Shown here: piece by piece, positions 1 to 11,100 of the stretch | Layout of the letters: each line of letters begins with the position of its first letter | Position numbering within the stretch: position 1 is the stretch's first letter | Assembly: GCA_047636495.1 (NCBI GenBank) | Contig: JBLILH010000003.1 | Coordinates: 1 to 64,000, forward strand | DNA length: 64,000 bases | From: Endobugula sp047636495 | Lineage (GTDB): Bacteria > Pseudomonadota > Gammaproteobacteria > Pseudomonadales > Cellvibrionaceae | Direction: 5' to 3' | Position numbers and translations under genes: made by a program | The notes under the pieces: generated by a model | What the model was told of the DNA's origin: nothing | Seen by the model: only the letters and a program-made list of their open reading frames with translations | Databases searched by the model: none

Positions 1-72
1 TAGGATTTTAATTTGGAAAAAGGATAATTATTTATGATGAGAGTGTGGCAAAACGGTCGTAAAATCACTAAA

Positions 73-504
73 TCATACGACCATTAATTTGGGAAAAGTT
101 ACGACAGGAAAGTGGCTCGCTACAATTGCGAACTCGGTCTGAAACCCTTGGAAAATAGCATTCATCTGATTCTGCGCTAGTTGCTCAGCAGCAATATACT
201 CATTATTTGCCTGTTCGAAAGCTGCATAAGTTCCAGGATTGGCACTATTCAGGTTTGGTCTTGGCGTATTTATGTCGAGAAAGCTAAGGAAATCATTGGC
301 TTGACGAGCTCTGAGCTGGCCTATCGATGAGAGGTTTCTGTAAGGGGAGCCTGCGGGAAATTGATTGAGGATAAAATCAGGTATCGGCTGATCATCATAC
401 ATATAGTCGCGATCGGCCCACGTCAACATAGGCATAAATGTTAACAGAAAGAGTAATGCGGCAACAAGCTTAGTAAAGTCAAACCCTGCATTTCTTATAG
501 TCAT
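73..504 (-). pseudogene. Truncated second copy of the secreted protein at 16348-17400
   Basis: The first ~126 residues, including the signal peptide, are nearly identical to the 350-residue protein at 16348-17400. The homology stops abruptly near base 124. The frame then runs into unrelated DNA for ~17 residues before a stop. The missing part includes the only recognisable functional region of the full copy (Cys205, His274), so this copy is almost certainly non-functional. The nucleotide match also covers the start codon and the bases just upstream, and a short repeat element (543-689) sits upstream in the same place as in the full-length copy. That points to a segmental duplication followed by truncation. 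Bases 1-123 hold only a short inverted repeat (GGTCGTA/TACGACC, about 54-83) and no gene. Confidence 0.8.
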
Positions 505-542
505 AATCTCAGATCCATATATATTTCAAACATGATCGCTGA

Positions 543-689
543 AATTAAAGAGGTCAAAGCCCTTTTCTTCCCCACCTACAAGCTGTAGCAAGAAAATCAT
601 TCAATATAATCGACTTCAAGGAAGAAACGTTGCCAAGAAATCCAAAACTTTATTTCACTGGCATTAAAAGGGCTTTGACCCTTTTGATT
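543..689 (+). mobile_element. Short inverted-repeat element, family 1 copy A
   Basis: It is about 147 bp, bounded by inverted ends of ~20 bp (AATTAAAGAGGTCAAAGCCC at the left, its imperfect complement ending in GATT at the right). The right half carries a Shine-Dalgarno-like AAGGAAG and then what would be the first codons of a REP-associated transposase. In this copy the ATG has become TTG. Other copies are at 14355-14749 (interrupted), 16199-16344 and 17448-17803 (interrupted), all in the same orientation. It encodes no transposase and must have been moved in trans. It lies just upstream of the truncated gene at 73-504. Confidence 0.8.
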
Positions 690-773
690 GTAGAAATTTT
701 GATCGATAGACGAACACCAAAAAACCAATCATAGTTGTTAAATAATATTTAATCCCTCTACATTTGAGTCTAC

Positions 774-3700
774 TTAATTAGCAATAGGATTATTATAAGT
801 CCAAAGTCGCTCTAAATTAATTAACATTGAAACATCTAAAGATGTAATATTATTATTCCCAACATTCAGTGAAATCAAATTGACTAAATTAGAAACATCT
901 AAAGCCGTTAACTGATTGTTATCAACATGCAATCTCGTTAGTAGCGTCAATGCAGAAACGTCTAGTTCTGTTAGCTGGTTACTCCATACCGTAAATTCAA
1001 TAAGGTTAGATAAGTTACTTACATTTAAGTGCTGCAATTGGTTATATGTGGCATATAACCGTGTTAAATTAACCAAATTATCTACGGCTAAACTTGTCAA
1101 CTGATTATAGCTAGCGTTGAGGTACTGCAAATCATCTAAGCCCGTGATGTCCAATGAGGTTAATTCATTATTACTTACCTTTATTGACGTTAACTTTTGT
1201 AAACTGGTCATATCTAATTGGGACAACAAATTATTAGCCGCATTAAATGTAATTATTTCCGTCAAGTCTGAAAAATCTATCGTCAACAGGCGATTATTTT
1301 GTGCATATACTTTTTCTAAATTCACCAACGATGAAATATCTAACTCACTCAACTGATTACTTCCTACATGTAAGGATGTTAAGTTAATTAAATTAGATAC
1401 GTCTATCTCAGTTAGTTGATTATTATCTATATGCAACCGCGTTAGCTTGGTAAGGTTAGACACATCTATGAGGCTTAACCGGTTTCTCCAAGCGGTAAAG
1501 TTCACTAAGTTTACAAGGTTTGAGACATTCAACTCTAACAATTGATTATTATCAACAGAAAGGTGTCTAAGGTTGACCAAACCTGCAACATCCAGTAATG
1601 ACAGCTGATTGTTACTGGCATAAATTCCTTGCAAATTCGTTAAGTCGGCAACGTTTAACGAGGTTAGTGCATTATTAGTCACACTGAGCCACGCCAAATT
1701 TTGTAGTGCCGCAAGATCTAGTTCCATTAATTGATTATTTTTTACGTACAGTCTTGTTAACTTAGTTAACGCAGATACATCTAATACCCGTATCTCATTG
1801 TCGTAAGCCCATAAATATAATAAATTAACCGCATTAGAGACATCAAGATCGACCAATTGGTTATGAGCAACATGTAAGGAAACTAGATTAACTAAGTTTG
1901 ATGTATCTAATACCGACAACTGATTTTTATCTACGTGTAATCTAACTAATTGCCGTAAGTCAGATGTTTCTAATACCGACAGTTGATTACTATCGGCCAA
2001 TAAAACCACCAACTTATTTAACGCGGCAACATTTAAAGTCGTCAGTTGGTTATTGCTCGCGTTTAGTTCGTCAAGTTGTATCAGTGCTGACACATCTAAT
2101 TCAGACAGTAAATTATTTTGTGCATACAACTTAACAAGACTCACTAGGTCAGTCGTGTTTAAGTGGGTCAATTGATTATTAGCAATATTTAAATAGTTTA
2201 ACTGCAATAATTCATCAACAGCAAGCGATGTTAACGCATTGTCACTGACATGCAATCGCGTTAAATTCACTAACAAAGACACATCTAATACTGCGATTTG
2301 ATTGTTGTATGCCCACAGTTGTGTCAGCTGATGTAAGTCAGCAATATCTACTGTGGTTAAAAAGTTATTGCCTACGTGTAACGACTGTAAATCTAGTAAA
2401 TGCGCCACATTCAGTTCAGATAATTGATTGTTATCAACATGTAATCTCGTGAGCTTAGTTAAATCGGTCACATCGATCTCTGTCAGCTGATTACTCCACA
2501 CATCTAAAGCGGTTAACTCCACCAAGCCATCGACATTAAGCGCACTTAGCTGATTATAACCTACACTGAGTTTTTTTAATTTCAACAGCGACGACACATC
2601 TATAGCGGTGAGTAAATTATCCGTAAAATCTAAAGCCTCTAAATTACTTAGCTGTTCAATACCATCGGCCACTGCAATATTGTTATAAACACACGATAGC
2701 GCGGTAATTTCAGCGGCGTACTGCCAGCCTTCAGCCTCTGCAACTTGCTCTACACAAGCTGTTAAGTTTTCATCTGGAAAACGCAGGTCTGCCACCAAAA
2801 AGCCAAACTCGCAAGCATCGCCCAATGAGTTATTATTATCATCTAATTGATTAGGGTTCGCTAAGTGAGGGCAATTATCATTACCATCAGCAATATCATC
2901 GCCATCGGAATCAACAACAATATCAAGACCGGTCAAACTGCTCAGCGCAGCGACATTGGTTTGTCCATTGACTTTAATTTGCGAGAGATTGCTCGCAAAT
3001 TGCAAGCCTTCAAGGCTCGCAATACTGAGCTCACGTAAGTCTAGACTATTTAAGGTTAGCAAGTCTGCTTGAGACAAATTACCGTAAGCACTATGCCCCA
3101 GTAATGTATTAATATATTCACGCAACGCTTCATCATGAATACTCACCCGTGGAGCGGCGCTCAAATCTAACTCCAGCACTAGCGACAATAAATGTAAGCT
3201 ACTCGCCGTCGCTAACACATGCTCCCATTCACCGTTGCCCGCCTGTCGAGAAAGGAGGTTTTGGATAGACTGATCTACCCAGCCTTCCAAGCCCTGATAA
3301 CGAAATAAAGCCTGTGTCACTCTTGCGACGATGTGACTATCGTTGGTGGTATCCACACCTTGTAAAAATGTCGTGGCTTGCACTAAAGCCTCTGTTATCG
3401 ATGCATCTGATGCTTGCTCTAATAAAGCCATCACCACTTCGGCAGTAATCCAATAATCGCTGTCACTTGTTGTTTGCAACGACCAACCGCCATCGGCGTT
3501 TTGATTGGCTAATAAAAAATTAATAATATGATCACGTTCAGTGCCACCATTTACCGCCATCGCGGTTTGCAATGCACGTAACACCAAGGCCGTTTCTAAG
3601 GCATTAGGATAATAACCTTCACTCAAGCCCCAGCCGAGCTGTTGTGGCTCGTCACCTTGTTTATGAGTAAATTGTTGTCTAGCAAAAATAGTATCTACAT

Positions 3701-4070
3701 CTGTTTGGAGATTATTGCCATGATCAACTAAACCTAAAATCTTACGCGACCCAGTATCAGCATTAGCCGCATTATGATTCTCTAACCAAGCAATACCGCG
3801 ATAATAAGCAGGCGTTCTCTGATTAGCTGCACGTAGGGCCTCAACACTGGACGAGGTTTGCACATACGCAAAAGTATTATCATCAACGCCCCAGCCGCCA
3901 TCAGTTACATTTTGCTGATTTTCTAACGCAGCAATCGCAGACTGTATAGATTGTGTTGCTTGCACAGTATCTAAGGCCATTAGAGGCATTGCCGCTAACA
4001 AACACCCCCCACATGCAACACTAATACACCATTGTTTACCCTTAGCAAGCATTCCGTTTTCCTTTAGCAT
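774..4070 (-). CDS. Exported protein: terpenoid-cyclase-like toroid plus 30 leucine-rich repeats
   Basis: The product has 1098 residues. A Sec signal peptide covers ~1-33, with possible starts at Met1 or Met7, both preceded by AGGA. Residues ~35-310 have helical repeats with QNADGGW-type motifs, like the prenyltransferase/squalene-oxidase (alpha/alpha toroid) fold. Residues ~387-420 are an Asp/Asn-rich calcium-binding, thrombospondin-3-like segment. Residues ~474-1098 are 29 full plus one partial 21-residue leucine-rich repeats of the form NLxxLxVxNNQLxxLDVSxL. There is no visible membrane anchor or sorting domain after the last repeat. The role is probably protein binding outside the cytoplasm; an adhesin-like function is inference. 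The toroid has no recognisable cyclase catalytic motif. It stands alone, with a tandem-duplicated leader upstream. Confidence 0.85.
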   Translation of the reverse strand: MLKENGMLAKGKQWCISVACGGCLLAAMPLMALDTVQATQSIQSAIAALENQQNVTDGGWGVDDNTFAYVQTSSSVEALRAANQRTPAYYRGIAWLENHNAANADTGSRKILGLVDHGNNLQTDVDTIFARQQFTHKQGDEPQQLGWGLSEGYYPNALETALVLRALQTAMAVNGGTERDHIINFLLANQNADGGWSLQTTSDSDYWITAEVVMALLEQASDASITEALVQATTFLQGVDTTNDSHIVARVTQALFRYQGLEGWVDQSIQNLLSRQAGNGEWEHVLATASSLHLLSLVLELDLSAAPRVSIHDEALREYINTLLGHSAYGNLSQADLLTLNSLDLRELSIASLEGLQFASNLSQIKVNGQTNVAALSSLTGLDIVVDSDGDDIADGNDNCPHLANPNQLDDNNNSLGDACEFGFLVADLRFPDENLTACVEQVAEAEGWQYAAEITALSCVYNNIAVADGIEQLSNLEALDFTDNLLTAIDVSSLLKLKKLSVGYNQLSALNVDGLVELTALDVWSNQLTEIDVTDLTKLTRLHVDNNQLSELNVAHLLDLQSLHVGNNFLTTVDIADLHQLTQLWAYNNQIAVLDVSLLVNLTRLHVSDNALTSLAVDELLQLNYLNIANNQLTHLNTTDLVSLVKLYAQNNLLSELDVSALIQLDELNASNNQLTTLNVAALNKLVVLLADSNQLSVLETSDLRQLVRLHVDKNQLSVLDTSNLVNLVSLHVAHNQLVDLDVSNAVNLLYLWAYDNEIRVLDVSALTKLTRLYVKNNQLMELDLAALQNLAWLSVTNNALTSLNVADLTNLQGIYASNNQLSLLDVAGLVNLRHLSVDNNQLLELNVSNLVNLVNFTAWRNRLSLIDVSNLTKLTRLHIDNNQLTEIDVSNLINLTSLHVGSNQLSELDISSLVNLEKVYAQNNRLLTIDFSDLTEIITFNAANNLLSQLDMTSLQKLTSIKVSNNELTSLDITGLDDLQYLNASYNQLTSLAVDNLVNLTRLYATYNQLQHLNVSNLSNLIEFTVWSNQLTELDVSALTLLTRLHVDNNQLTALDVSNLVNLISLNVGNNNITSLDVSMLINLERLWTYNNPIAN
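777..2651 (-). repeat. LRR array with a 504-bp (8 x 63 bp) higher-order repeat
   Basis: Thirty 63-bp units encode 21-residue LRRs. Units eight apart resemble each other more than neighbours do. RLHVDNNQL-type units are numbers 4, 12, 20 and 28. SLHVGNNQL-type units are 5, 13, 21 and 29. LWAYNN-type units are 6, 14 and 30, with VYAQNN at 22. At DNA level the unit-4-type sequence recurs near 920, 1426, 1930 and 2434, i.e. every ~504 bp. Confidence 0.85.
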
Positions 4071-4345
4071 TCTTTTTTCCTATAAAAATTTGTCATTATT
4101 CTAACCACATCTATTGGATAAGTTTTGACAAACCGGTTGTCATATATTACTTCGACTCAGCTTTATTATTACTAACTAAGAAACCAATGGATTTGACCCT
4201 TTGATTCTAGCATTCTCTTTTTCCTATAAAAAATTCATTACCATTCTAACCATATCTATTGGTAGGTTTTGGCGAATCAGTTACTTCATATATTACTTTT
4301 ATACTTTTTTATGTTTGCCAACTAAGAAATCAATGACTCTGACCC
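4065..4345 (-). repeat. Tandem duplication (~143 bp x 2) of the LRR-gene leader
   Basis: Bases 4065-4207 and 4208-4345 are diverged tandem copies. Shared blocks include TAGCATTC, TTTTTCCTATAAAAA, ATTCTAACCA and AACTAAGAAA. On the minus strand both copies carry the AGGAAAAA ribosome-binding site and an ATG. Only the inner copy feeds the LRR gene. The outer one would encode a ~13-residue peptide. The outer copy ends exactly where the 198-bp element is inserted. Confidence 0.75.
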
Positions 4346-4543
4346 GAATGGCACTTACTTAAGGCCTAATACCAGTAATTACAGGGCTTAGCGAACTATT
4401 CTTAACTAAGCGGTTTCACTCTATCTATCCAGACACAAGGAACAAACTCGACAAAACCAATAAGGGTAACCATTTTCAGTTTTACCTTGTCGGCTTGAAA
4501 CCCCTATGTTTACTGAGTTTAGTGCCTTAAGTAAGTGCCATTG
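4346..4543. mobile_element. 198-bp inverted-repeat element, family 2 copy 1
   Basis: The ends are GAATGGCACTTACTTAAGGC and its complement (19 of 20 match). It is flanked by an 11-bp direct duplication, GACTCTGACCC, at 4335-4345 and 4544-4554. The interior matches the copy at 17587-17784 in the opposite orientation. It has no ORF of note and is a MITE-type non-autonomous element. The parent transposon is not in the window. The right flank (4544-4600) holds decayed TTTGACCCC-type motifs like the ends of family 1. Confidence 0.85.
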
Positions 4544-4600
4544 GACTCTGACCCTTTGATTTCAGACTTGACCCCTGCTTTTTCTCACGCCAATAAAAAA

Positions 4601-5008
4601 TCACTCCGCCCCCTTAAACTTCTCTGTAATAATTCGCTTAAGATGAAGATAATCATCTTTTTTAAGTGCGGACCTAATAACAGAAAGAGCCACTCTATTT
4701 TGAAACACAATTAAATTTAACGCTTTACCTTCATGAAATTCATAAGCACTATCTAAATCGATAATTTTTTCTTTGAATAAAACGCTTGGAGAAATAAGCT
4801 TATGACCATCCAGAATTACATGGGGGTATTTTAACAAGCCAAATAAAACATACCCCATATACAACCAAAGAGAAGCCACTATTAAAATACCTAGCCAAAA
4901 ATCATTAGTCGATCCCATTTTAACCGACAAATAAATTACAACTCCCCCCAAACCAACGAAGAAAAAACTAAACATATATACGTAAGTTCTAGCAACCCAG
5001 CACTTCAT
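4601..5008 (-). CDS. Small inner-membrane protein downstream of the YD-repeat gene (possible immunity protein)
   Basis: The product has 135 residues. The start is the ATG at 5008, preceded by GAGGGG at good spacing, rather than the GTG/ATG seven codons upstream. Two hydrophobic helices (about residues 8-30 and 38-60) are followed by a ~70-residue soluble tail. That tail reads like the small PH-like domain seen in many two-helix membrane proteins. I recognise no named family. It is 118 bp downstream of the 2528-residue YD-repeat protein and on the same strand, which is the position used by immunity genes of Rhs-type polymorphic toxins. That role is inference from position and membrane topology only. 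Confidence 0.6.
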   Translation of the reverse strand: MKCWVARTYVYMFSFFFVGLGGVVIYLSVKMGSTNDFWLGILIVASLWLYMGYVLFGLLKYPHVILDGHKLISPSVLFKEKIIDLDSAYEFHEGKALNLIVFQNRVALSVIRSALKKDDYLHLKRIITEKFKGAE

Positions 5009-5126
5009 CACTACTACCCCTCGACTCATAGTACATTCTTCACAGTGATCCTAGCTCCCTACAATTCACCCTTAACATCATAATGAAAATTCTTTTTCTT
5101 TTCCTGCTCGATTAACCACCTTAGCC

Positions 5127-8100
5127 TTATTTAGAATATACTCTATTCGTCATATTTGAATTTATCCTATTTGGATAAATCACAAACCCACCTGCACTAC
5201 CGCTGCGTGGAAATAACATATCGTACGCCCCATTAGCAGCTCCATCTACAGCATATTGAAATCCAAACTCCGCAACCCCTGTCGTCGTTACAGCGGATGC
5301 ATAACCTAACACTTCACTACCTGTAGCTTGATATGTTGCCCTTGCAGTGCTTGCTGCCACAGCACCTTGAGCTGTTAATGCAACATTTCTACCTGCCCCA
5401 AACAAGGGTCCGAGAGTAGACGAGGCAACATTCACATAATTCTGATCTAAAAATGGTGCTGGTGTTTCTGATAATACATTAGAAGCTCCCTGAACGACAA
5501 ACATGGTAGTTGGCGCCACTACAAAGGGCGTTAATGTGGAGATAGCTGTCGATGTTGCAGCGGTTGCTCCTAATGCAGTAGCAGCCGTCGCAGCCTGTGC
5601 TGATAACCATGGAGTTAGTACACCAACTGAACCCCCGATTAAAGCTCCAGTCAAAGCTCCATCCCAACCATTAGCGACATACCCAGCAATACCTCCACTG
5701 ACGACACCAACAGCAGCACCTGCAGCATGGTAAGCAAAATTCACCAAGTTCCCACTAGGGTCATTCGCAATCAACGGATTATTCCCCACATAAGCATAAA
5801 AATTAATGCCCCCCCTAAACCCAATCGGGTCTTCGCTAATAAACCGCCCCAACTCAGGATCATAGTACCGTGCACGGTAATAGTATAAACCCGATGCTGT
5901 ATCTAGCTCTCGGCCTGTATAGCGAAGGCTATTTTGGCTAGTACCTGTATTACTCAAGCTTTCACCAAAGGGGCCGTAGCGTAGCTGTTGCACTATGTCG
6001 CCGTTATGGTTGGTTAGCTCACTGACTGAGTTGACTTGATCGTGATAGAAGGTGCGGTTTTCTAGTTTACCTGTTGTGTTGTTTTTCTCGAAGCCGCTGA
6101 TAATTTCATCGACGACTACGCCACGTAAATAACTAGCAATGAGCTGGTCATCTTGATTGTAAGTGGATTCTAGGTGCTCTGCTTCTAGATAGTATTTTTT
6201 CTCTTCATTACCGGTTTGTTCGCTGTTGGTTTGCTTGCCGGTACGATACGCGTTGGCATCGTAACTAAAGCTTAGCGTTTGATTGTTGGTGTTTTGATCA
6301 TCATTCGCGGCGATGGTTTTGACTAGGCGGCGCTGGTCGTAGTCTAGCTGTAGCAAGGCTTGGTTATTGCCGTTATTTTTTTGAATTAGGCTGCCATTGG
6401 CATCATAAAATAGCTGATAACGTAGTGCGCCGGTTGGGCTATTGTCGCGTACTGTCTGTAGACGATTACCGACGCTATAGTCATAGTATTGGGTACTAGC
6501 TCCTTGGGTATTAACTGCTTGAGTTTTACTCAGGCGATTGCCTACGGCATCGTAGGTGTAGGCAAGATCGTGACTATCATTGCTGGAATCGGCACTTAAT
6601 AGGCGATAACTACCGTCGTAGGTATAGTCCGTAGACTCCATAATATCGAGTCCATCGATTGCCTTATAAGCATTAACAATACGGCGAATATTACCTACAC
6701 GATCGTGCTGGTATTGGCGATTGTGAATCACTTGCCCGGCCACATCGATTTGTTGCAGCTGGGTTAGCAAGCCATCTTTATCGTAGTCGTAAAGGCTGGC
6801 TGAACCGTTGGAGAGAATACGGCTTAACAAGCGCCCTGCAGGGTCGTATTGATAGCTGGCCTGAATTTGTAGCTGACCTTGCGCATTGCTAAGTGCCGCT
6901 GCCACTAAACGGTTAGTGCTATCGTAGGTAAAACGCTGAATATCGCCTTGGTAATTGGTTTTACTCAACACATTGCCTACTACATCATAGCGCCATTGTA
7001 GCGTCCGATTTTGTCGGCTATCGGTTTTACTCAGCATTCGACCGGCGACATCGTAAGTGTAGGTGTAAGTCACATCGGGATTTTGAATCGACACCAGATT
7101 ACCGTAGTGATCGTATTGTAAAAGATCATCGGTGCCGTCGTGTAAATAGTCTTTGCGCACTAAGCGATTAAGTTGGTCGTAAGCAAAGTGAATGGTATGA
7201 CCGTTACGATCGGTCTGGCTAATGGGGTTACCTAACTCGTCGTAAGCCATTGTTACCACGTTGTCTGCAGGTGTCTCAATGATCGGGTCTATCACAGTGA
7301 TTAATCGGCCTAAGTCATTATAAACATATTGCGTCCGCTGCCCTTTAGCATCGGTAATTGAGGTCTGATTGCCTAACAGATCATAGGTGTAAGTCGTGGT
7401 TTCGTTGTTGGCATTTACGCTGCTGACCAAACGGTTAAACTCATCAAACACACTAGAGGCACTCACATTTTGGCTATTAATCGGTTGTTGGTTAGCTACC
7501 GCATTGGCATCGCTGGCTTTGAGTAAATTACCATTGCCGTCGTATTCATCAAAACGGGTGATGCGGCCTTCGGGGCTGGTGGTGCTTAGGCGACGACCGA
7601 GTGCGTCATAGGTGTAGCGGACAGCATTGTTGTTTGCGTCTGTAACCTTGACGACACGACCCGCCAAATCGTACGCGGTTTTTAGGCTATAGCCGTTTTC
7701 ATTAGTGACTTGAATAGCGCGACCTTTGCTATCGTATTGGTAGTGTAGCGTATGGCCCAGACTATTTTTAGTCGTCAGTACATTACCCATTGCATCATAG
7801 GTATAGTCGACCGTTGCGCCCAATATATTGGTCGTTTTCGTTAAACGGTCTGCTACGTCATACGTATGTTCAGCCAACACACAGGTATCGTGACTCGGGT
7901 ACGCGGTATCTTGAGTACACTGGGCATACCTAGGCGTGATATCTGGTGAGTTACCACTCAGTCTTATATAGCGAGCTGTTTCACGGATCACTTGACCATT
8001 GGCATCGTATTCAGTCTCTTGAATATTGCCCACAGGGTCGGTGGTGCGCACCACCCTTCCCAATGAATCATATGCGTATGTCGTGGTTAACGCGTTCGGA

Positions 8101-11100
8101 GCACTATTTGAACCCACCGTGCGGTATTGAGTCGAAGAGATTAAACGCCACAGAGCATCAAATGTTTGCACTTGTGTAATAGTCGTACTAACGCCACTAG
8201 CCCCCACGTTTGTAGTGAGCTGATAAGAACCGTCGGTATTGTATTGGTAGGTGTAATTTGTTATTCGTTGACGAGCAAGGTTGGTGGGATCAATATATTC
8301 AACTTGCTGCTTGCGTGTGCCGTCGGCGTTATAACGGTAATGGCTTGTCGTCACGTTGCTGTGGACAATACCATTGACGGTTGCACTGAGTATTCGCGTT
8401 AAGCGTAATTTACCTGCCACGGCTCCCTGAGCAATATTGGTTGTTTGATAGTATGCTTGTTCAACCACATTGCCGTTTTTATTTTTTGCTCGAATAATTT
8501 GATCGTGAATGCCGTAGTCGTAATCTTGCTGATAACCTAGGGCATCTTGCTCTCGGGTTACCTGCCCTTGGGTATCCGATGCTGCACCGTCTAAGCTGCG
8601 ATCGCTATGGTAGGAATAATGGGTGCTATACCCTAAGGCATTGCGCTTAAGGTAACGTAGGCCATCGGCGTTATTGTCGAAGAGTAGAATACCGTTGTCG
8701 GGTTCAACCAACTTTTGTAAGGCACCATTTTGATCGTAATAATGCTCGGTGTTATAGCCACGAGGATTGGTAATGCGGGTGCGGCGACGGAATAGATCGT
8801 AAATAAGGCTTTCTCGCTGCCCTAGCTGATCAACATAATCGTAAGCCTGGCCATTTTCATAATAGCTAAAGGTCATGGTTTTTTGCTTCCCACCACGACT
8901 TTCTGGATGAATAATATCTTTTAACCAATGGGTGCCTTCTACATAGGTGTACGCCATTGAATGGCTGAGAGGGTCGGTCATTGATGTTAACTGGCCTTGA
9001 TCATTGTAGGCGTATGTCCATGTACGACCACTCCAATCGGTAATGGTGTGCAAGCGCCCCGCTAAGACACCATCGCTGTGATAACTGAGTGCTAAGCCGG
9101 TACGGCCAGACAGCTCAAGGTTGTCACTGATCGCGATAAGTTGGTTTTGTGCATTGTAACTAAAGTTAAGTTGCTGGCCGTAGGCATCTTCAATGCTGAC
9201 CAGCCGAGCTTGTGTGCCCGGTATACGCATATCGGCGCTCTGGCTAGGGATTTGGCTAGGAATTTGGCTATCAAAGATGTAGCTCACACCATTACGGTAG
9301 GTGATGGTGTGTAAACCAATACTAGGGCTATTAAGGCGCAACTCATCAAAGTCGGCTCTTGGCGAGGTGGGTTGAGAATTCACGTCACCATCATCGACTA
9401 AATAATTGTGTTCGCCTCCACGCTCATTAATATAGGTAATGGAGGAGGTGTTATTGTTCCCATTTTCTGGCGCTAAATCAACGCCATAGTTAGGGTACTG
9501 GCCGTAGTCGTTGGAAACGAGTTTCATATTGTACGAATGCGTCCAGCCTTGGCTAAAGGGTAGGTGATTAGGGTTAACTGAATTAACGCCTGCGCTGGTG
9601 GTTTGATTGGAATTGTAGGTACGCGTAAAGGCGTAATGCAAACCTTTGCCCGAAATGAGAATATCGGTTTCATCGTGGTACATATTGCCCGTCACGGTAC
9701 TAACAGGATCAACGGTAGAGGGGGTTCTTACGATATCGTTATTGGCAATAGCGACGAGATTTTTGTCGGTAAAGACTTCGTTGTTAAAATCCACTTGGGA
9801 GACATTAAGCTCAATTTCTTCGCCGCTGCCTGTCACCGTTACTGCTTCGGTATCATTCGCTGGATCGATACCTTTACCTTCGGGAACGTAACCACCACCA
9901 GCGAATAAGCGCTGACTATTATTCTGAATGATATAACTAGAAGACACCAGATCGTTGGTGTCGGACTCGAATGTATCTTCTATATAAACAGAAAATAAAT
10001 ACGTGGGTCCGTGGGTAAGCGTCGAGGGGATAGTGTAGTTACGCCACGCAGTGTCGGGAGAAGAATACATGTCTGCGCGGATTTTGTTGATTAACTGAAT
10101 ATCATGTTCTTTTAAATCAGGAGATACTTTTTTGTAAAACACACTATCGGGGTTAAAGCCATTGTTACGATCAAAGAACGCAATGGTAGTTCCCAGCTCA
10201 TTACTACTCACAAAACCATCAAAACACTGACGCCAATTAATTAACAGCTGGGTTGCCTTGGCATTATATGTTTGACCACCACAAGTTAGTGTATAAGAAG
10301 GATCGGAGGTATCAAAACTCACTCCCGCAGTAGCAATACCCCCACCGAACACTATAGATAGATTGATTTGACTAATGCCATCTGCATGCTGTGCGGTTTC
10401 ACGAACAGTAAAGCGCCAAACACTATTACTGATTTTTTGGTAGCTCTCCAGAGTGAAGCCAGAAGGTGAGGTAACATTGGCTCCTATTACCGTCAAACCC
10501 GTAAAACCATTAATATCAAAAGACTTTGTTTGTAGCGCACCGTCACTGCTCGCTAAATTCAATAATTGATTTTCTATAGAATCATATAAGCTTAAATTTT
10601 GATTTAACGCTCCAGAAGTATTCACAACAAAGATCGTACTTTCAGTATCCGATGGTTCATAAGCATCCACATTACCTCGAAAGACATACATGCCCCGAGT
10701 GTCACTACCTGAATAGCTCCAATTAACGAGACGCTTACCAAAGAGTGTGTATTCGTGTTTGGTAAACCCTACAGGAGGAGTATGTGTCGCACCCATTGAT
10801 AACAAGGCAGCTTCAAAGGTGTCCTCGCTCGGGGTGTTATGGATATCCAATAACTCCGCCCCATCTTTTAACGCAAATTGAATACCTCTCATGGTGGAAA
10901 CCGCGTCGTAGCCTGTTAGTTCTTGCCACACTTCATGCTCTAGTGCGGAGGCCGTATGCCCTAAAAACTTAAAGGTACTATTAGAGTAGGCTTCTTCTTT
11001 ATCGGCTTCCCAACTGCCATTAAGACGAATGCCTTTAAGATCGATTAACAAGCCTCCCGGCAATAGAGCAAACGGCGTCGAGCCAACTGTTTCCACTTCA

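Noticed and set aside
777..2651. Regular ~63-bp spaced repeats suggestive of a CRISPR-like array
   Set aside because: The repeats are in frame, diverged and encode leucine-rich repeats; there are no unique spacers and no cas genes.
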